Shown: piece after piece, positions 10,969 through 20,856 of the stretch
Numbering within the stretch: position 1 is the first letter of the stretch
How the letters are laid out: each line of letters opens with the position of its first letter
From: Cladosporium sp. IMV 00045
Lineage: Eukaryota > Ascomycota > Dothideomycetes > Cladosporiales > Cladosporiaceae
Assembly (NCBI GenBank): GCA_001931905.2
Contig: MSJI02000428.1
Coordinates: forward strand, 1 to 30,295
Length of the DNA: 30,295 bases
Direction of reading: 5' to 3'
The notes under the pieces: model-generated
The model's input: the letters and a program-made list of their open reading frames with translations, nothing else
What the model was told of the DNA's origin: nothing
Database searches by the model: none
Translations under genes and position numbers: made by a program

Positions 10969-11772
10969 TTACCTGCGGACGACGACGCCTTGGCGGCGGG
11001 TGGCGCGCTGGATCTTGACCTCGTCTTCAGACTCGGAGGAGCACTCTGACGAGTCGGAGTAGCCGCAGCGAGAGCCGCCGCAGTCGAGCTTGACGCGGGC
11101 GCCGGCGCGGGTGATGCCGTAGCGTTCGCAGGTGCAGCAGGAGGACGTGCTGGAGATGGAAGACGGGGTGCTGGAGCCGGAGCTGCGGGAGGTGAGAGAC
11201 GGGACGTCAGAGTCGGAGTCGGAGTCGGAGTCGGATTCCTCGTCTGAGTCTTCCTCGGAGTCCTCTGAGTCGTCGACGGAGGCGGCGGCGAATTTGGCGG
11301 CGAGCTGCTCGACGGTTGGGCCGGCGAAGGTCTCAGAGCGAAGAGCGGCGCTGGCGTGTGGCTTTTGGGGCTTCGGTGACTTGATCTGGGACGGGCTGAG
11401 GGAGCGGCCCTTCGGCACGTCAGAGACGCGGCGGGCGGCGCGGGCGGCCTTGTCGGTGGCAGCGGCGGCGGCGGGCTTGCCGGAGGGAATGTCGAGGACG
11501 TTGAGCTTGCGGCCAGTGGTGGGCTCGACGACGGAGTCGCGGGCGGGGTCGTGGGAGACGTGGTAGCCGTCGATGATGTAGTAGTACCAGTAGCGCTGGC
11601 CCTGCTTGAGAGTCTTGCCCTGGAAGCGGAAAGTGCCCTTCCAGCCACCGGCCTTACTGGCGTCCTTGGAGAGCGGGAGCTGGCCGTTGTAGTTGTCCCA
11701 GGAGCCGAGGAGGTGGACGGACTTGCAGTGCGCGGAAGTGCGGAGAGTGAAGTTGAGCTGGACAGCGGCCAT
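10969..11772 (-). CDS. CBM48/AMPK-beta-like carbohydrate-binding protein with Ser/Asp-rich tail
   Basis: The protein is 267 residues from the ATG at 11772. Residues 1 to about 95 look like a glycogen-binding module of the AMPK-beta/CBM48 type: LNFTLRTSAHCKSVHLLGSW, then a WKGTFRF strand and GQRYWYYYIIDGYHVSHDPA, with aromatic residues at expected carbohydrate-contact points. The rest is low complexity: a basic Ser/Pro segment, a run of Ser-Asp/Glu repeats (about 170-195), then a cysteine-containing segment (SSCCTCERYG, GGSRCGYSDSSECSSESEDE). Function is unknown; a glycogen- or starch-associated scaffold is an inference. An upstream in-frame ATG at 11844 is less likely. The stop TAA at the end overlaps a good donor (AG/GTAAAT), so splicing to an exon downstream, ending near 10760, is a real alternative for the C-terminus. 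Confidence 0.75.
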   Translation of the reverse strand: MAAVQLNFTLRTSAHCKSVHLLGSWDNYNGQLPLSKDASKAGGWKGTFRFQGKTLKQGQRYWYYYIIDGYHVSHDPARDSVVEPTTGRKLNVLDIPSGKPAAAAATDKAARAARRVSDVPKGRSLSPSQIKSPKPQKPHASAALRSETFAGPTVEQLAAKFAAASVDDSEDSEEDSDEESDSDSDSDSDVPSLTSRSSGSSTPSSISSTSSCCTCERYGITRAGARVKLDCGGSRCGYSDSSECSSESEDEVKIQRATRRQGVVVRR

Positions 11773-12834
11773 TGTGATGATTGTGTTGGCGTTTGGTGAT
11801 TTGTCGGGAAATAATCGAATACGAAGATAGTATTTGATGAGCAAGTAGAGCTGATTAGTGACCTGTTTGTTGGATTTTTGTAATTTTCTGTTGATATGTC
11901 GACCGGCGACAGGATAATGCTAGGTTTGGCGTTGGATTGGATTATTAGTGTGTGAGAGTATGAACAATTCGAGCACCAGGCTCTTGGGAACAGAAAAGAT
12001 GAATTTAAAAAAGAAAAAATCGTAACTAAAGACCAGCTCTTGGAATTGACAGGCTTGCTGAAGAAAGGAAAGAAGAAGAACGTTCAAGAGAGGACTGAGG
12101 CGCGAATACTTATGGACTGTTGGACAGGCGAGGTGGACGGCAGGGCAGACAGACACTCTTGGACGCAGTGCAATGCGACTATCGGACGCCCGCATACCAG
12201 CGCTAAGAGAAGTGCTCGAGTGGACTTGCGAGGGAGGATGTTGAATGGTGGTGGGAGAGAGTGCAGGTGAGTGCAGGTGAGTGCAGGTGAAGGCGTGAGG
12301 TTCGCGGTTAGAAGGGCTGAACGATTGGTTGGACGGGTGGGGCGAGACGAAAGCGCTCTCGCCAGTCAGAGCAGGCGACGCTCGTAAAAGCTGGGGAGAC
12401 GGCAGGGATGTCGACGTGATGGCTCGCATGCAGCACATCCTGTTGATGTTATCTTTGGCACACGGCGAGCGGGGGATGTGCCCGTCTTCACAATACAGTA
12501 CAGTCTCCCTGTCGTTGCTGTAGGGCAAGTTGTCGTTCCTGTGCATTACGCATTGGTCTCAGCGTCTATGTGCAGAACGATAGACCCAGATGACTGTCTG
12601 CATTGCATTTGCATTGCATTGCTTGCTGTCGTTGAACGCGTGGGAATACGCATTACCTGCTTCGGCAACCCCGGTGTCCGCGAAGAGAGCGTAGTGGATT
12701 AACAATGGTTGTGTTTGAAGGCTCGTAGCTCAGGAAGAAAAGAATGGAAAAGTATGCGATATAGTACACCAGACGGCACATCAAGCTATTTAATCGTCAT
12801 GTCGAACACCCAGAACGCAAACAATAGCTCTGCC
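11773..12834. other. Intergenic region upstream of the CBM48-like gene
   Basis: About 1.06 kb lies between the CBM48-like start codon and the stop of the coiled-coil gene, both on the minus strand. It should contain the promoter and leader of the former and the 3' UTR of the latter. It holds a perfect 10-bp triplication and a run of CATTG/CATTTG units near 12600. No supported gene is seen. Confidence 0.5.
12261..12290. repeat. Three perfect tandem copies of GTGCAGGTGA
   Basis: The 10-bp unit occurs at 12261-12270, 12271-12280 and 12281-12290 without mismatch. It lies about 490 bp upstream of the CBM48-like start codon. Each unit contains GCAGGTG, an E-box-like core (CAGGTG), so a regulatory role is possible but unproven. 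Confidence 0.85.
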
Positions 12835-14514
12835 TTATTCCTCTTGTTCAGCGACAAGCAACTCCGCCAATTCCTCTCGGCTGAGCGTGCTCTTTCTCCT
12901 AGCGCGACCGCGTATCTTAGTCTTCTTCAGCGGGCTGAAGATCTGGCCCAGGGTATCATCGTCTTGCAGCTCGTCCTGGTCAGCCGAACCATCTAATTGC
13001 ATCGCACTGTCCCCAGCTCTCGCCTGAGAGTGACCATCTCGTGCTGCCTGAGCATCGGCTGCGGCGGCGTCCAGCTTTTCGTTGAGTGTCATTTGTGCTT
13101 CGTGCAATTCCTCGGGAAGGTCTTGCTCTTCCGTTGATTGCTTTGTCTCTCTGTGTCGCGCCTCGCTCCGATTTGATCGAGCAGTGTCCAGCTTCGAGCT
13201 CTTCGCAGGAGACCTTTGAATGGTTCCTGGCGGACGAAGATCGAACCCTGCAGGCGGTTCTAGCACATCGCGCTTCCGCTTCGACGAGCTCATTGAACTT
13301 AAGCTGTCTGCGAGTTTGGGTGCTTCCAGCATAACACTTGACTCGTCCATCTCGTCCTCGTCCGGCAATCGAATATCGCTCACGTCTTCATCGATAAAGC
13401 TCTGCTCTGGCTCCTCCGCCTGTTCTCCATATCTGAATTGACCATCTCTTGCGGGTGAAACGAGTCCCATGCCTTGCTGTAGATCTTCTAGCCTCAGCGT
13501 TTCTCCAGTGTCCAAACGAGTGCGCCATCCCTCCATCATGATCAACACGTCCTTCCAGCGCTGTTCCATGTGCTCCCATCCCTGCCTCAAACGCACGATC
13601 TCATCGTCGCGCACCTCCACCTCGTCCACGGACACAAAGTTCGGGTTTGTGAGGATTTTCTTGAGGTGCGATAGCGTGTTGTCAAGTTCCGTCGCCAGAG
13701 TCTCGTACGAAGTCGGCAGAGCGTGGACGATATTGTTTTGCTTGCCATCACCGAACTCGTCGCTGCTGCCTCGACTTCCAATCGCACTGTCGGCCATGAC
13801 TTGTGTGTTCGCAGGTAACCCGAGTAGATCCTTCATTGTACCCAGTGCTTCACGCAGCAACCCGATCAGGCCGTCGTTCTCATCGCTCAGACTCTGACTC
13901 AGTTGGGTCAAGAACTCTGTCGTCTCTTGCTTCAAATTGTACTCCGGATCCTTGACCTCCTTCGTAGAAGACTCCTGCAGTCTCCTCCCGCCAGTGATAG
14001 TCATAGTCGGCGCCGCCACACCAGCCCTATTTCCCCTCCTCTGGTCCTGCAGATGCGCTTTCAGTCTCGCCAACTCAAGATCCCGCTTCTTCACATCATT
14101 GGCACACTGCGTCCTAACCTGCGCGAGCGAAGTCTTCAACCTGCCCACCTGCTCAAGCAAACTCTTGACACTCCTCTCAACCTTCTTCAGCTCTTCCTTG
14201 GCCACACGCTCCGCCGTCCTCGTATGTACAGCCTCACGCGCATGCTCCTCACTTTTGACTCTCAAGCGCTCGATCTCGGCGTTCTTGCGCGTATCTTCCG
14301 CTCTCAGCTGACGCACGGAGAAGGACAGCTGCTCATTGCGTTCCTTGTCCCTATCCGAGCGGAGCACCAGGTCGTGCACGAGGTTGATGATCTGGGCGCG
14401 AGATTCGCGCGAGGGTTTGACGAAGTCGATGTCGGCGCCGTTGCGTAGCAGGCCGCGGGCGAGGAGGAGGTTGTTTAGGTAGGTTGAGGCGGTGCGGAGG
14501 GACTCGCTGTCCAT
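12835..14514 (-). CDS. ADIP-domain coiled-coil protein (Msd1/SSX2IP, TINA-like)
   Basis: This is a single-exon gene of 559 residues. The N-terminus STYLNNLLLARGLL followed by a predicted long coiled coil (about 35-165, ending LARLKAHLQDQRRG) matches the ADIP family (PF11559). Family members include S. pombe Msd1, human SSX2IP and the A. nidulans NIMA-interacting protein TINA, which act at spindle pole bodies or centrosomes in anchoring microtubules. The middle has a second helical segment (EFLTQLSQSLSDENDGLIGL and HLKKILTN...WKDVLIMMEGW). The C-terminal half is acidic and Ser-rich with basic patches (SSSKRKRDV, KIRGRARRKS), which could be nuclear localisation signals and kinase sites. A role at the spindle pole body is inferred from family. 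No intron is needed. The ATG at 14514 starts the conserved block directly. Confidence 0.8.
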   Translation of the reverse strand: MDSESLRTASTYLNNLLLARGLLRNGADIDFVKPSRESRAQIINLVHDLVLRSDRDKERNEQLSFSVRQLRAEDTRKNAEIERLRVKSEEHAREAVHTRTAERVAKEELKKVERSVKSLLEQVGRLKTSLAQVRTQCANDVKKRDLELARLKAHLQDQRRGNRAGVAAPTMTITGGRRLQESSTKEVKDPEYNLKQETTEFLTQLSQSLSDENDGLIGLLREALGTMKDLLGLPANTQVMADSAIGSRGSSDEFGDGKQNNIVHALPTSYETLATELDNTLSHLKKILTNPNFVSVDEVEVRDDEIVRLRQGWEHMEQRWKDVLIMMEGWRTRLDTGETLRLEDLQQGMGLVSPARDGQFRYGEQAEEPEQSFIDEDVSDIRLPDEDEMDESSVMLEAPKLADSLSSMSSSKRKRDVLEPPAGFDLRPPGTIQRSPAKSSKLDTARSNRSEARHRETKQSTEEQDLPEELHEAQMTLNEKLDAAAADAQAARDGHSQARAGDSAMQLDGSADQDELQDDDTLGQIFSPLKKTKIRGRARRKSTLSREELAELLVAEQEE

Positions 14515-15131
14515 TGTGGTGGGGTGGACGGGAGCCGTGGGAGGCTCGTCGAGTTTTTGTTTATTCGATATGCGGTGAGGGAGATGTGCTTGAGAATTGT
14601 AATGGGTGTCTTCCTTGAAGTTGTGCTTGCAATGTTTACGGTGTGGTATTTGGCTTTAGCCGTTTTGGGACTAGTGTGTTGAGCTTCACGCACCGAGGCT
14701 CGCGAGCATTGATGAACTTCGACGCGATAAATTGATACTGCTTTCGTGTGTTGATTGCATTGCTCAAATTTCTAGTCTTCAGTTTTATGATTGTACTCCA
14801 ATTGCAGAAACATCTAGTATGACGATAGTCGTATCGACGATTTGAGCGAGCTGGTAAGAGCATAATCGTTGCAAGTATTACATCCATCAAGAATTGAGAT
14901 GAATGAATTCTCAAACGTCATGCCTTGTGCCCCTAGACGATTCTACAATCATATATAGCCTGGGGCTACCAAGCAAGACGTCCAAAAGACAGGGAATCAA
15001 TCAAGTAGAGATGAACAATCCTGCTCGACCTGCTGCAAGGAGTACAACTAGAGGGATCCACAAAGCATACGATGGTTCATCAAGCATCTTTAATTCATTT
15101 CTCGTAACCTCAATCACACCCTCTCCTCCAC
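14515..15131. other. Intergenic region between coiled-coil and phospholipase C genes
   Basis: About 0.6 kb is bounded by the coiled-coil start codon and the phospholipase stop, both minus-strand. It should hold the promoter of the former and the 3' UTR of the latter. It is AT-richer than the flanking genes, and no gene or repeat is seen. Confidence 0.5.
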
Positions 15132-16883
15132 TCACTGCACATCCTCAAACTCAAACCTCACCAACAGCGTACAATGCGTTTCCCTGCCCTTCAAATCCAA
15201 CATACGGATGAACACCCAGCCCTGAGCCACATACTCTAATCTCACCGCAGCACAAGCAAACATCGGATTTCTCGCCCAGCTATCGTCGCTCTTGAGGTAC
15301 ATGCGCAAGAACACCAGCTCATTCTCCTCGTACTCCCACTCCAGCGACTCGTCCCACACGGGGTCCGCGACGGGCGGGTTCTCTCCTTTGTGCATGAACC
15401 CCAGCCGGTGCTGGCGGTACGGCGAGGTCTTGCGCTTCGCGTACTTGCCCCCGCTGTGCACGTCCGGATGCACCAGCGTACACGTCAGGTAGGGCTTCAT
15501 GTCGTCCGCGGCGTAGTCTTCGGGTGTGGGGATGGCGGTCGCGCCGCCAACATGCAGACGCAGGCGCTTGGTGCGCCCCGTGCTGAGTTTGCCGCTGCCT
15601 CCCGCGCGCAGAGCGGCGGGTTTGAGCACGTAGCCGTCGGAGCCGGCGAAGAGCGCTTCGTTGATTTGCATGGCGTGGTCGAAGGTTTGCATGTTGAGCG
15701 CGGCGACTTGGGCGCCAATCCCCCATAGGCGGCAGGCGTAGAGGTTGTGCGAGAAGATGCGTGTGCCTTTCGGGTAGACGCGCATGAGGTGGTGGGCGTT
15801 GTGGCGGGCCATGGAGGGGGCGTGGTCGGTGAGGAGTTTGGCCGCGCCGGACTCAGAAATGTTGATGAGTTGGTGGTGGGGGCCGTCTTTGAGGGCGCCT
15901 TCGAGCCAGGACTGGTCGCGCGGTTTGACGGATTGAGCGTACACGCCGAGGGCGGCGAGTTCGGGTATGATGGGGGATTCGGCGGCTTTCTTCTTCTCCT
16001 CGCGGTACTTTTGGTGTTCGGCTTTGGTTTTCTCGTCGTCGTCTTCATCCGAGGAAGAGTCGCTGCTTTCGGGCTCGTCGACGAAGTGATACTCGACCAT
16101 GACGGCGATCTTGTTGCCGAGTTCTTGCAAGGTTACATGGCCACTTTTGCCTTCTTGCTCCTGGTGGCCGTGTTCGCGGACTGTTTTGCTGAGAAGACGA
16201 TCTCCCCAGACTTCCTGCATGATCTGAGCGAGTCTCATCTGGCCGTGGGGTGCGCAGTGGTTCTCCAGGGAGATCAAGATCGGGGCTGCGTGACAATCGT
16301 GGTCGGCGTTCTCCTTGGCCTCGTGATCAACAACATCACGAATAGTCTCACAGACAGAGCGGAATGGCAGATTCGACGTGAGTGTGTAGCCGTGGGTCAC
16401 TTTCGGCTCGTCAGGATGATCTGAATCGTCCCAAGCGTCGATCTCGACGCACCTGGCGCCGTTCAGCAACGCCGTCTCATACGCCGTTGCCGTAGAGCTA
16501 CCGTAGAGCTGGTGAGCCGTCAAGTAGGTATTGTGACTCGAGCTGATGAAGTACTCCGGCAGAGGGTGTGAGCGGTCCGTAACATAGCTGGGGACATTGA
16601 TATGCGACTTGTCCAGAAGGGCCTTAAGGGCTGGTGGCTGGGCGTCGCTGCCAACGCCAGCATCGGCTGGGTTTAAGACTTTCTTCTTTACCAGAAGTGC
16701 TTTGATAGCGTCACTGACTGCTAGTTCTTTCTCTGTGATTTTAGACTTGCGGGCAGCATGGCCACCTCCAGCAACCGAGGTGCTGTCGATCGTCTGGCCT
16801 AGATCCTCTTCGTCTGTCTTCCCGCCAGAGAAGGGATTGAGTTTCGCCAGGCGACCGGCGATACCTGATGCTGCTTCTGCCAT
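15132..16883 (-). CDS. PLC1: Phosphoinositide-specific phospholipase C
   Basis: The enzyme hydrolyses phosphatidylinositol 4,5-bisphosphate to diacylglycerol and inositol trisphosphate at membranes. It has 583 residues from the ATG at 16883; an in-frame ATG at 16985 would add 34 residues but fits less well. The X box (about 107-270) carries SSSHNTYL with His117 and Asn118, CVEIDAWD with Glu147 and Asp149, and His164. Their spacing follows that of the catalytic residues of mammalian PLC-delta1. An acidic, Lys/Glu-rich linker (about 300-340) follows. The Y box runs from ELAALGVY to GSDGYVLKPAAL, and a C2-like domain ends the protein (RLRLHVGGATAIP onward). The segment before the X box is only about 105 residues, so no PH domain is apparent and a full EF-hand region is doubtful. 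This resembles the shorter filamentous-fungal PLCs. Confidence 0.9.
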   Translation of the reverse strand: MAEAASGIAGRLAKLNPFSGGKTDEEDLGQTIDSTSVAGGGHAARKSKITEKELAVSDAIKALLVKKKVLNPADAGVGSDAQPPALKALLDKSHINVPSYVTDRSHPLPEYFISSSHNTYLTAHQLYGSSTATAYETALLNGARCVEIDAWDDSDHPDEPKVTHGYTLTSNLPFRSVCETIRDVVDHEAKENADHDCHAAPILISLENHCAPHGQMRLAQIMQEVWGDRLLSKTVREHGHQEQEGKSGHVTLQELGNKIAVMVEYHFVDEPESSDSSSDEDDDEKTKAEHQKYREEKKKAAESPIIPELAALGVYAQSVKPRDQSWLEGALKDGPHHQLINISESGAAKLLTDHAPSMARHNAHHLMRVYPKGTRIFSHNLYACRLWGIGAQVAALNMQTFDHAMQINEALFAGSDGYVLKPAALRAGGSGKLSTGRTKRLRLHVGGATAIPTPEDYAADDMKPYLTCTLVHPDVHSGGKYAKRKTSPYRQHRLGFMHKGENPPVADPVWDESLEWEYEENELVFLRMYLKSDDSWARNPMFACAAVRLEYVAQGWVFIRMLDLKGRETHCTLLVRFEFEDVQ

Positions 16884-17846
16884 CTTGCTGAAAAGATGGG
16901 ACTCTGATGTAGGAGGAAACGTGCTTGACTCAGGTGTGAGGCAAGTGAGGAGTATGTTATGTGATGATAGGCGGTCGTTTGCCAAGTCAAAGCTACGTCG
17001 TCCAAGACCCCACCGTTTGTCTGCTGCGGTCCAATCGTGAACGAACCTAAGTCAGGATGTGCCTGGTTCTTGGTAACTAAAGATGCGCGTAGGGCTGAGT
17101 CTGTGTGACATACAAAAACCTGTTCGTTGCCAGGCCTCTTTCACGCTTGGATATGCGTTGTTGGTATTCTGTGGTCACGAAAAGGCTGAAATGCTCCACC
17201 ACAACGGCAGATTCGGCTGTTGCGGGCCAACAACGCAGCCTCGGTACTTTGTCTTTTCTGATATATCTCATTGTTATCTATGCGTGCAGTAAGTTAGTCT
17301 AGTGACGACTATAAACACCATCGACAGATTTGGTACACAGCACTCGAGAATATTCTGGGAGTTAGACAACGGGAAACATACTAAGAGACGACAGAGATCA
17401 CGGCACACGCTTGCTACATTAGGTATGTAAATTCATTCAAAGATATGATGATTCGTCAGATTCCCATTAATAAGACTGCAAATGTTTCATAAAATGAATG
17501 ACCGTGACACTCGTACTTCAGATAATAGTCTTAGCAAGATGCGATCTGACACCGGTGGTGCGCCTCATCATACCCGTCCAACTGAACAGCCATCATCTTC
17601 AGTATCCAGCCGTGCCATTTCCCGCATCATGAATTCGTGCCCAGTCACGACGTGTCATCATTCTACGTTCCTGTCACAAAACCTTTCGCAAAGTCAGAAC
17701 AAGTGTGAAAGCCCACAACATCGCAAGTCATGATCTGGTATGCACTCACGAATGTCTTCCGCTACTAGCTTCAGTCCATGTCATTAGAGCCTTAAAACAT
17801 CAAACCCCCACCCGCTAGACGAGGGCTTGGGGTTCGAATATGGCCT
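16884..17846. other. Intergenic region upstream of phospholipase C
   Basis: About 0.96 kb lies between the phospholipase start and the stop of the small gene. The first part should be promoter and leader, and an upstream in-frame ATG lies at 16985. The rest is AT-rich with no reading frame resembling a protein. No RNA gene was recognised. Confidence 0.5.
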
Positions 17847-18285
17847 CTACTTCGTTGTCGCCGAAGTCAAAGAGCTGGTTTCCTCCGTTCCAACGAGAGT
17901 TTTCTCAGACGACACAACAGATGGCTCGTAAGCCTTCTTCGTGGACGCCGCAGCATCTTTCTTCACAGGCTGCTCTGTTGCGCTCGCGCTTTGAGTCTTC
18001 TTGTTCTTGCGGCGAAAGAAGAAGGCTCCTGGAGTGAAGGAATCGTCGTTTGCTCCGTCAGGGAGCGGGTAAGGGCAAGGTGTTCCGTTCATGGCTTGTC
18101 GTTAATAGCGATATGGTATGGTTTGTTGTTCTTGGTGTTTCTCGAACCTGGACACGGGGTCTGTCTTATACCTTGATTCCTCGCTTACCCGCAAGGCTGC
18201 TCTCTGTGGATGTATGCACCCACTTGAACTCCTCGGAGCGCAGCTCACGCATGTGACCTGTAAAGCGCAGGGCAGTAGACTGCAT
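17847..18285 (-). CDS. Small hypothetical protein, two exons (probable)
   Basis: I do not recognise this protein. The proposed exons are 18285-18189 (from MQSTALRFTGHMRELRSEEF) and 18094-17847 (MNGTPCPYPLPDGANDDSF onward). They are joined by a 94-base intron with donor GTAAGC, a branch-like TTAAC and acceptor AAG. Phases agree and give 114 residues. The protein has a compact N-terminal half, a basic RRKNKK patch and a Ser/Thr/Lys-rich tail. No signal peptide or membrane segment is seen. The last part is uncertain: another frame overlapping the stop continues with QLFDFGDNEVEAIFEPQALV and a stop at about 17818, which looks more protein-like than the annotated tail. A further splice or a frame change may therefore exist. 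It is divergent from the gene at 19062. Confidence 0.45.
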
Positions 18286-19061
18286 CAAGGGTTATTGTCG
18301 ACTTGGGATGTCGGCTGTCGGCCGTCACGCTAAACGGTGCAATAGGAAAGCTGTACGAGTTGCGGCGTCAGTACTAGGGATGAGATGCTATGTCATCCGC
18401 CAGAGCACGAATCAATGAAATGCCTCATAGGGCGCTACCGAGAGACGGTTCTCGTTTTCTAGCGCTTCCATAGAAGCCGGAAAATGAGGCGCAGCAACAT
18501 TCTATGCCTTTTCTAGCCGGAATGATTGCACCGGCGGTGCTTCCCCGTTGTGGAGAGAAAGGCGACACACGAAGACACCTAAAATGTTCGTTACGAGATA
18601 CGAAAGACGTGTTCTGAGAGAATATCCAAGAGGTCATGAGTAGTTGTCTGATGCAGGAGTGGGCATGCTCGGAGAAGTCGCGAGTCTCTTACGCTTCACA
18701 AACATTGATGCCTCAGGCGGAACTTCACGCCTTAACTTGAATAGTGGCGGCATCGTCCTTGCGCTCCCATAATCGTCTTCTGTACATGTATCTGCTGTTC
18801 GTGTACGCAATTACATCGAACAATTAACGACTTCCTATCAGTGATTCTGCACTTCTGTGTCAATGAAGCACGTGAAAAGCAAGCCATGTCAGTGTTCCGG
18901 GGACGCAGGAATGTATGCTTCGCGCAAGGAGTGAGGTAAACAATTCCCTTGTCTTGTTTGTTTGTTTCCGGTGTCGTGTCGCAAGCTCTGCAGAAATACG
19001 CGCCTACTAGTGATGAGTCTGCAAATCATGACCAGCAGTTGAGAGTGCAGTCGTACATGTC
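18286..19061. other. Divergent intergenic region
   Basis: About 0.78 kb lies between the small minus-strand gene and the plus-strand hypothetical gene, so it should contain both promoters. No repeat, RNA gene or convincing reading frame is seen. Confidence 0.45.
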
Positions 19062-20856
19062 ATGGAAGAGAAGATTGATAGCATGTTTTCTGGACACGGC
19101 TCGATGCCCCAAACACTGGATCCAGACAAACGACTAGGACGACACAGACTGGATGCGATGCCCTTGACCCGTGTACCTCCTCCCAAACCCAGTCCAGATA
19201 GATCACCTTCTCCGAACAAGCGCCATGTTTCGTTTCCTCGCAGGCTTGAACGAGGCCCAACCCCTTCGAGCCCACATAGGAATCTGAGTCCGTCTAGGCC
19301 TGCGTTGTCCATCCGTGCCGCGAAACAGGATGCGCGTGCCGAAGAGCAACTTCTGGCGGAGGTACGATCTTCGACAGACGGCCGACCTCCGGATTATCAC
19401 TGGCAAAGCTCTCATGGATCAAATTCGAACGGGTCAGACTCGAACGCTTTCCCAGAATTATCTGACCCATTCATCCGTGCAAATTGGCAATTATTGTCTT
19501 CTGAGATGCATGGAAATGCCCAATCCGCTCGATCATCTCTATCTCCAAACACCCCGCCAACTCTCCTTGAGATCACTGACGAGGAAACAAGAGACCGCGA
19601 AGTTTGCAGAAGAGTGCACGATATAAGGGCCCTGATCTTAAAATTCGCTCGAGAGTTTGCAAACGGACCTTTGCAGAGCCATATTCGCGCGCAAGGCCTT
19701 ACCAGCCGTCTCTGCCGTAATCCGGAAAACACTCACCTGATCCGCTACATTGGATGCCTCGCTCATGGCGGACCAAATGGCGTGGAGGATTGGGACAATC
19801 TCCTCGCTGGCTCCGAGACAATGGCGGCTTTGGTTATCGGTATTATCAGCACCGGGTTGAAAGAGCATATATTTTCCGCTCTTTGGTTGGGAGGCACGAC
19901 TGAGCAGATCGAAGAGCTCGAGATGCTCCAGCATAGGCAGAGGGTGAATGATGGTATGTCTTGTTCATGAGACGTTCGCCAAATGTGAGCCCGGAGCCAT
20001 GACTGATCACACTCTCAGGGTACCAACGGACAAAGTCTCGAGCAGCACGATGCATCCGCTTCAATGAAGAGGCGACCCTGGAAGATTACGAAACAGCCAA
20101 GTTGAGGGTGAAAATGGCTTTGGAGAAATTACTAAGCCCTCTGTACTCGCTGAAGCAAGGGTATCAATTTCACGTTCCAGAGACTTTTCGCGGTGAGCTG
20201 TCCGACATCGTGGACATTGCAAGCGATTTGAGTCGCGAAATGCGCCTGTGTGCAGATGTCGTTTATTACTGGCCTCCGACTTTCAAGGACGGTAAGTAGC
20301 CATGGTTGTACACGCTTGCTCTCATCCCTTGGCTAATTTTCTCCCAGAGGAATTCGACCAGGATCGTATGGAGTGTTTGAATCTAGAGTCCATGATCAAA
20401 ACCAGTCCCTACTCGAGAGAAGTCACCGACGGTTACGAAAAGACTGTACTCGTTGGACCACCGGAAGAATCCGAGGCGATCGTCAAGATAGTCGCGTTTC
20501 CGGGTCTTGTTGCACACAGGCAAGGCGGTGGTGAGCTCGGTCAACGGCAGATTCGGGAAGAGGAAACTCAGCAAAACGACCCAAGAGAACCTCAAGACGT
20601 TCGGGGGGCGAAGCGCGCGAGAGAGGGCAGCTCTTTCACTTGCGATGAGGGGTTTAGGACGCGGGTGTTGTGCAAGAGTGTAGTGCATTTGATCTGGGGC
20701 CGACAGAGGCTTTTGACAAGGGAGGCGGGCACTTCGAAACACCTAGATGCTATGCGAAATGGGAAAATGGATCGGTATGATGTTGATAGAGAGGGTTTCG
20801 TCGAGCTTTACGAGTACTTCTTGAAACACAATGCTCAGGCGGTGGCCTCGCTTTGA
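19062..20856 (+). CDS. Fungal hypothetical protein, three exons
   Basis: I do not recognise a named family. The exons are 19062-19953, 20019-20291 and 20348-20856. Introns of 65 and 56 bases have donors GTATGT and GTAAGT and CAG acceptors. The phases fit and the product is 557 residues. Residues 1 to about 175 are rich in Pro, Ser and Arg (PPPKPSPDRSPSPNKRHVSF) and probably disordered. From about 180 on, the protein looks folded and helical, with DREVCRRVHDIRALILKFAREF, a segment IRYIGCLAHGGPNGVEDWDNL, then ALEKLLSPLYSLKQGYQF and LSREMRLCADVVYYWPP. A charged loop (GGGELGQRQIREEETQQND) precedes a final helical part. No signal peptide, membrane helix or catalytic motif is apparent. The start is the first ATG of the frame; an upstream exon is possible. 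Confidence 0.75.

Noticed and set aside
11132..11566. 144-codon plus-strand frame opposite the CBM48-like gene
   Set aside because: It is the antisense of the Ser-Asp repeat and reads as a matching Ser/Glu repeat, a shadow of the real gene.
15747..16424. 225-codon plus-strand frame opposite phospholipase C
   Set aside because: The minus strand carries the catalytic motifs of phospholipase C, so the plus-strand frame is an antisense artefact of high GC.
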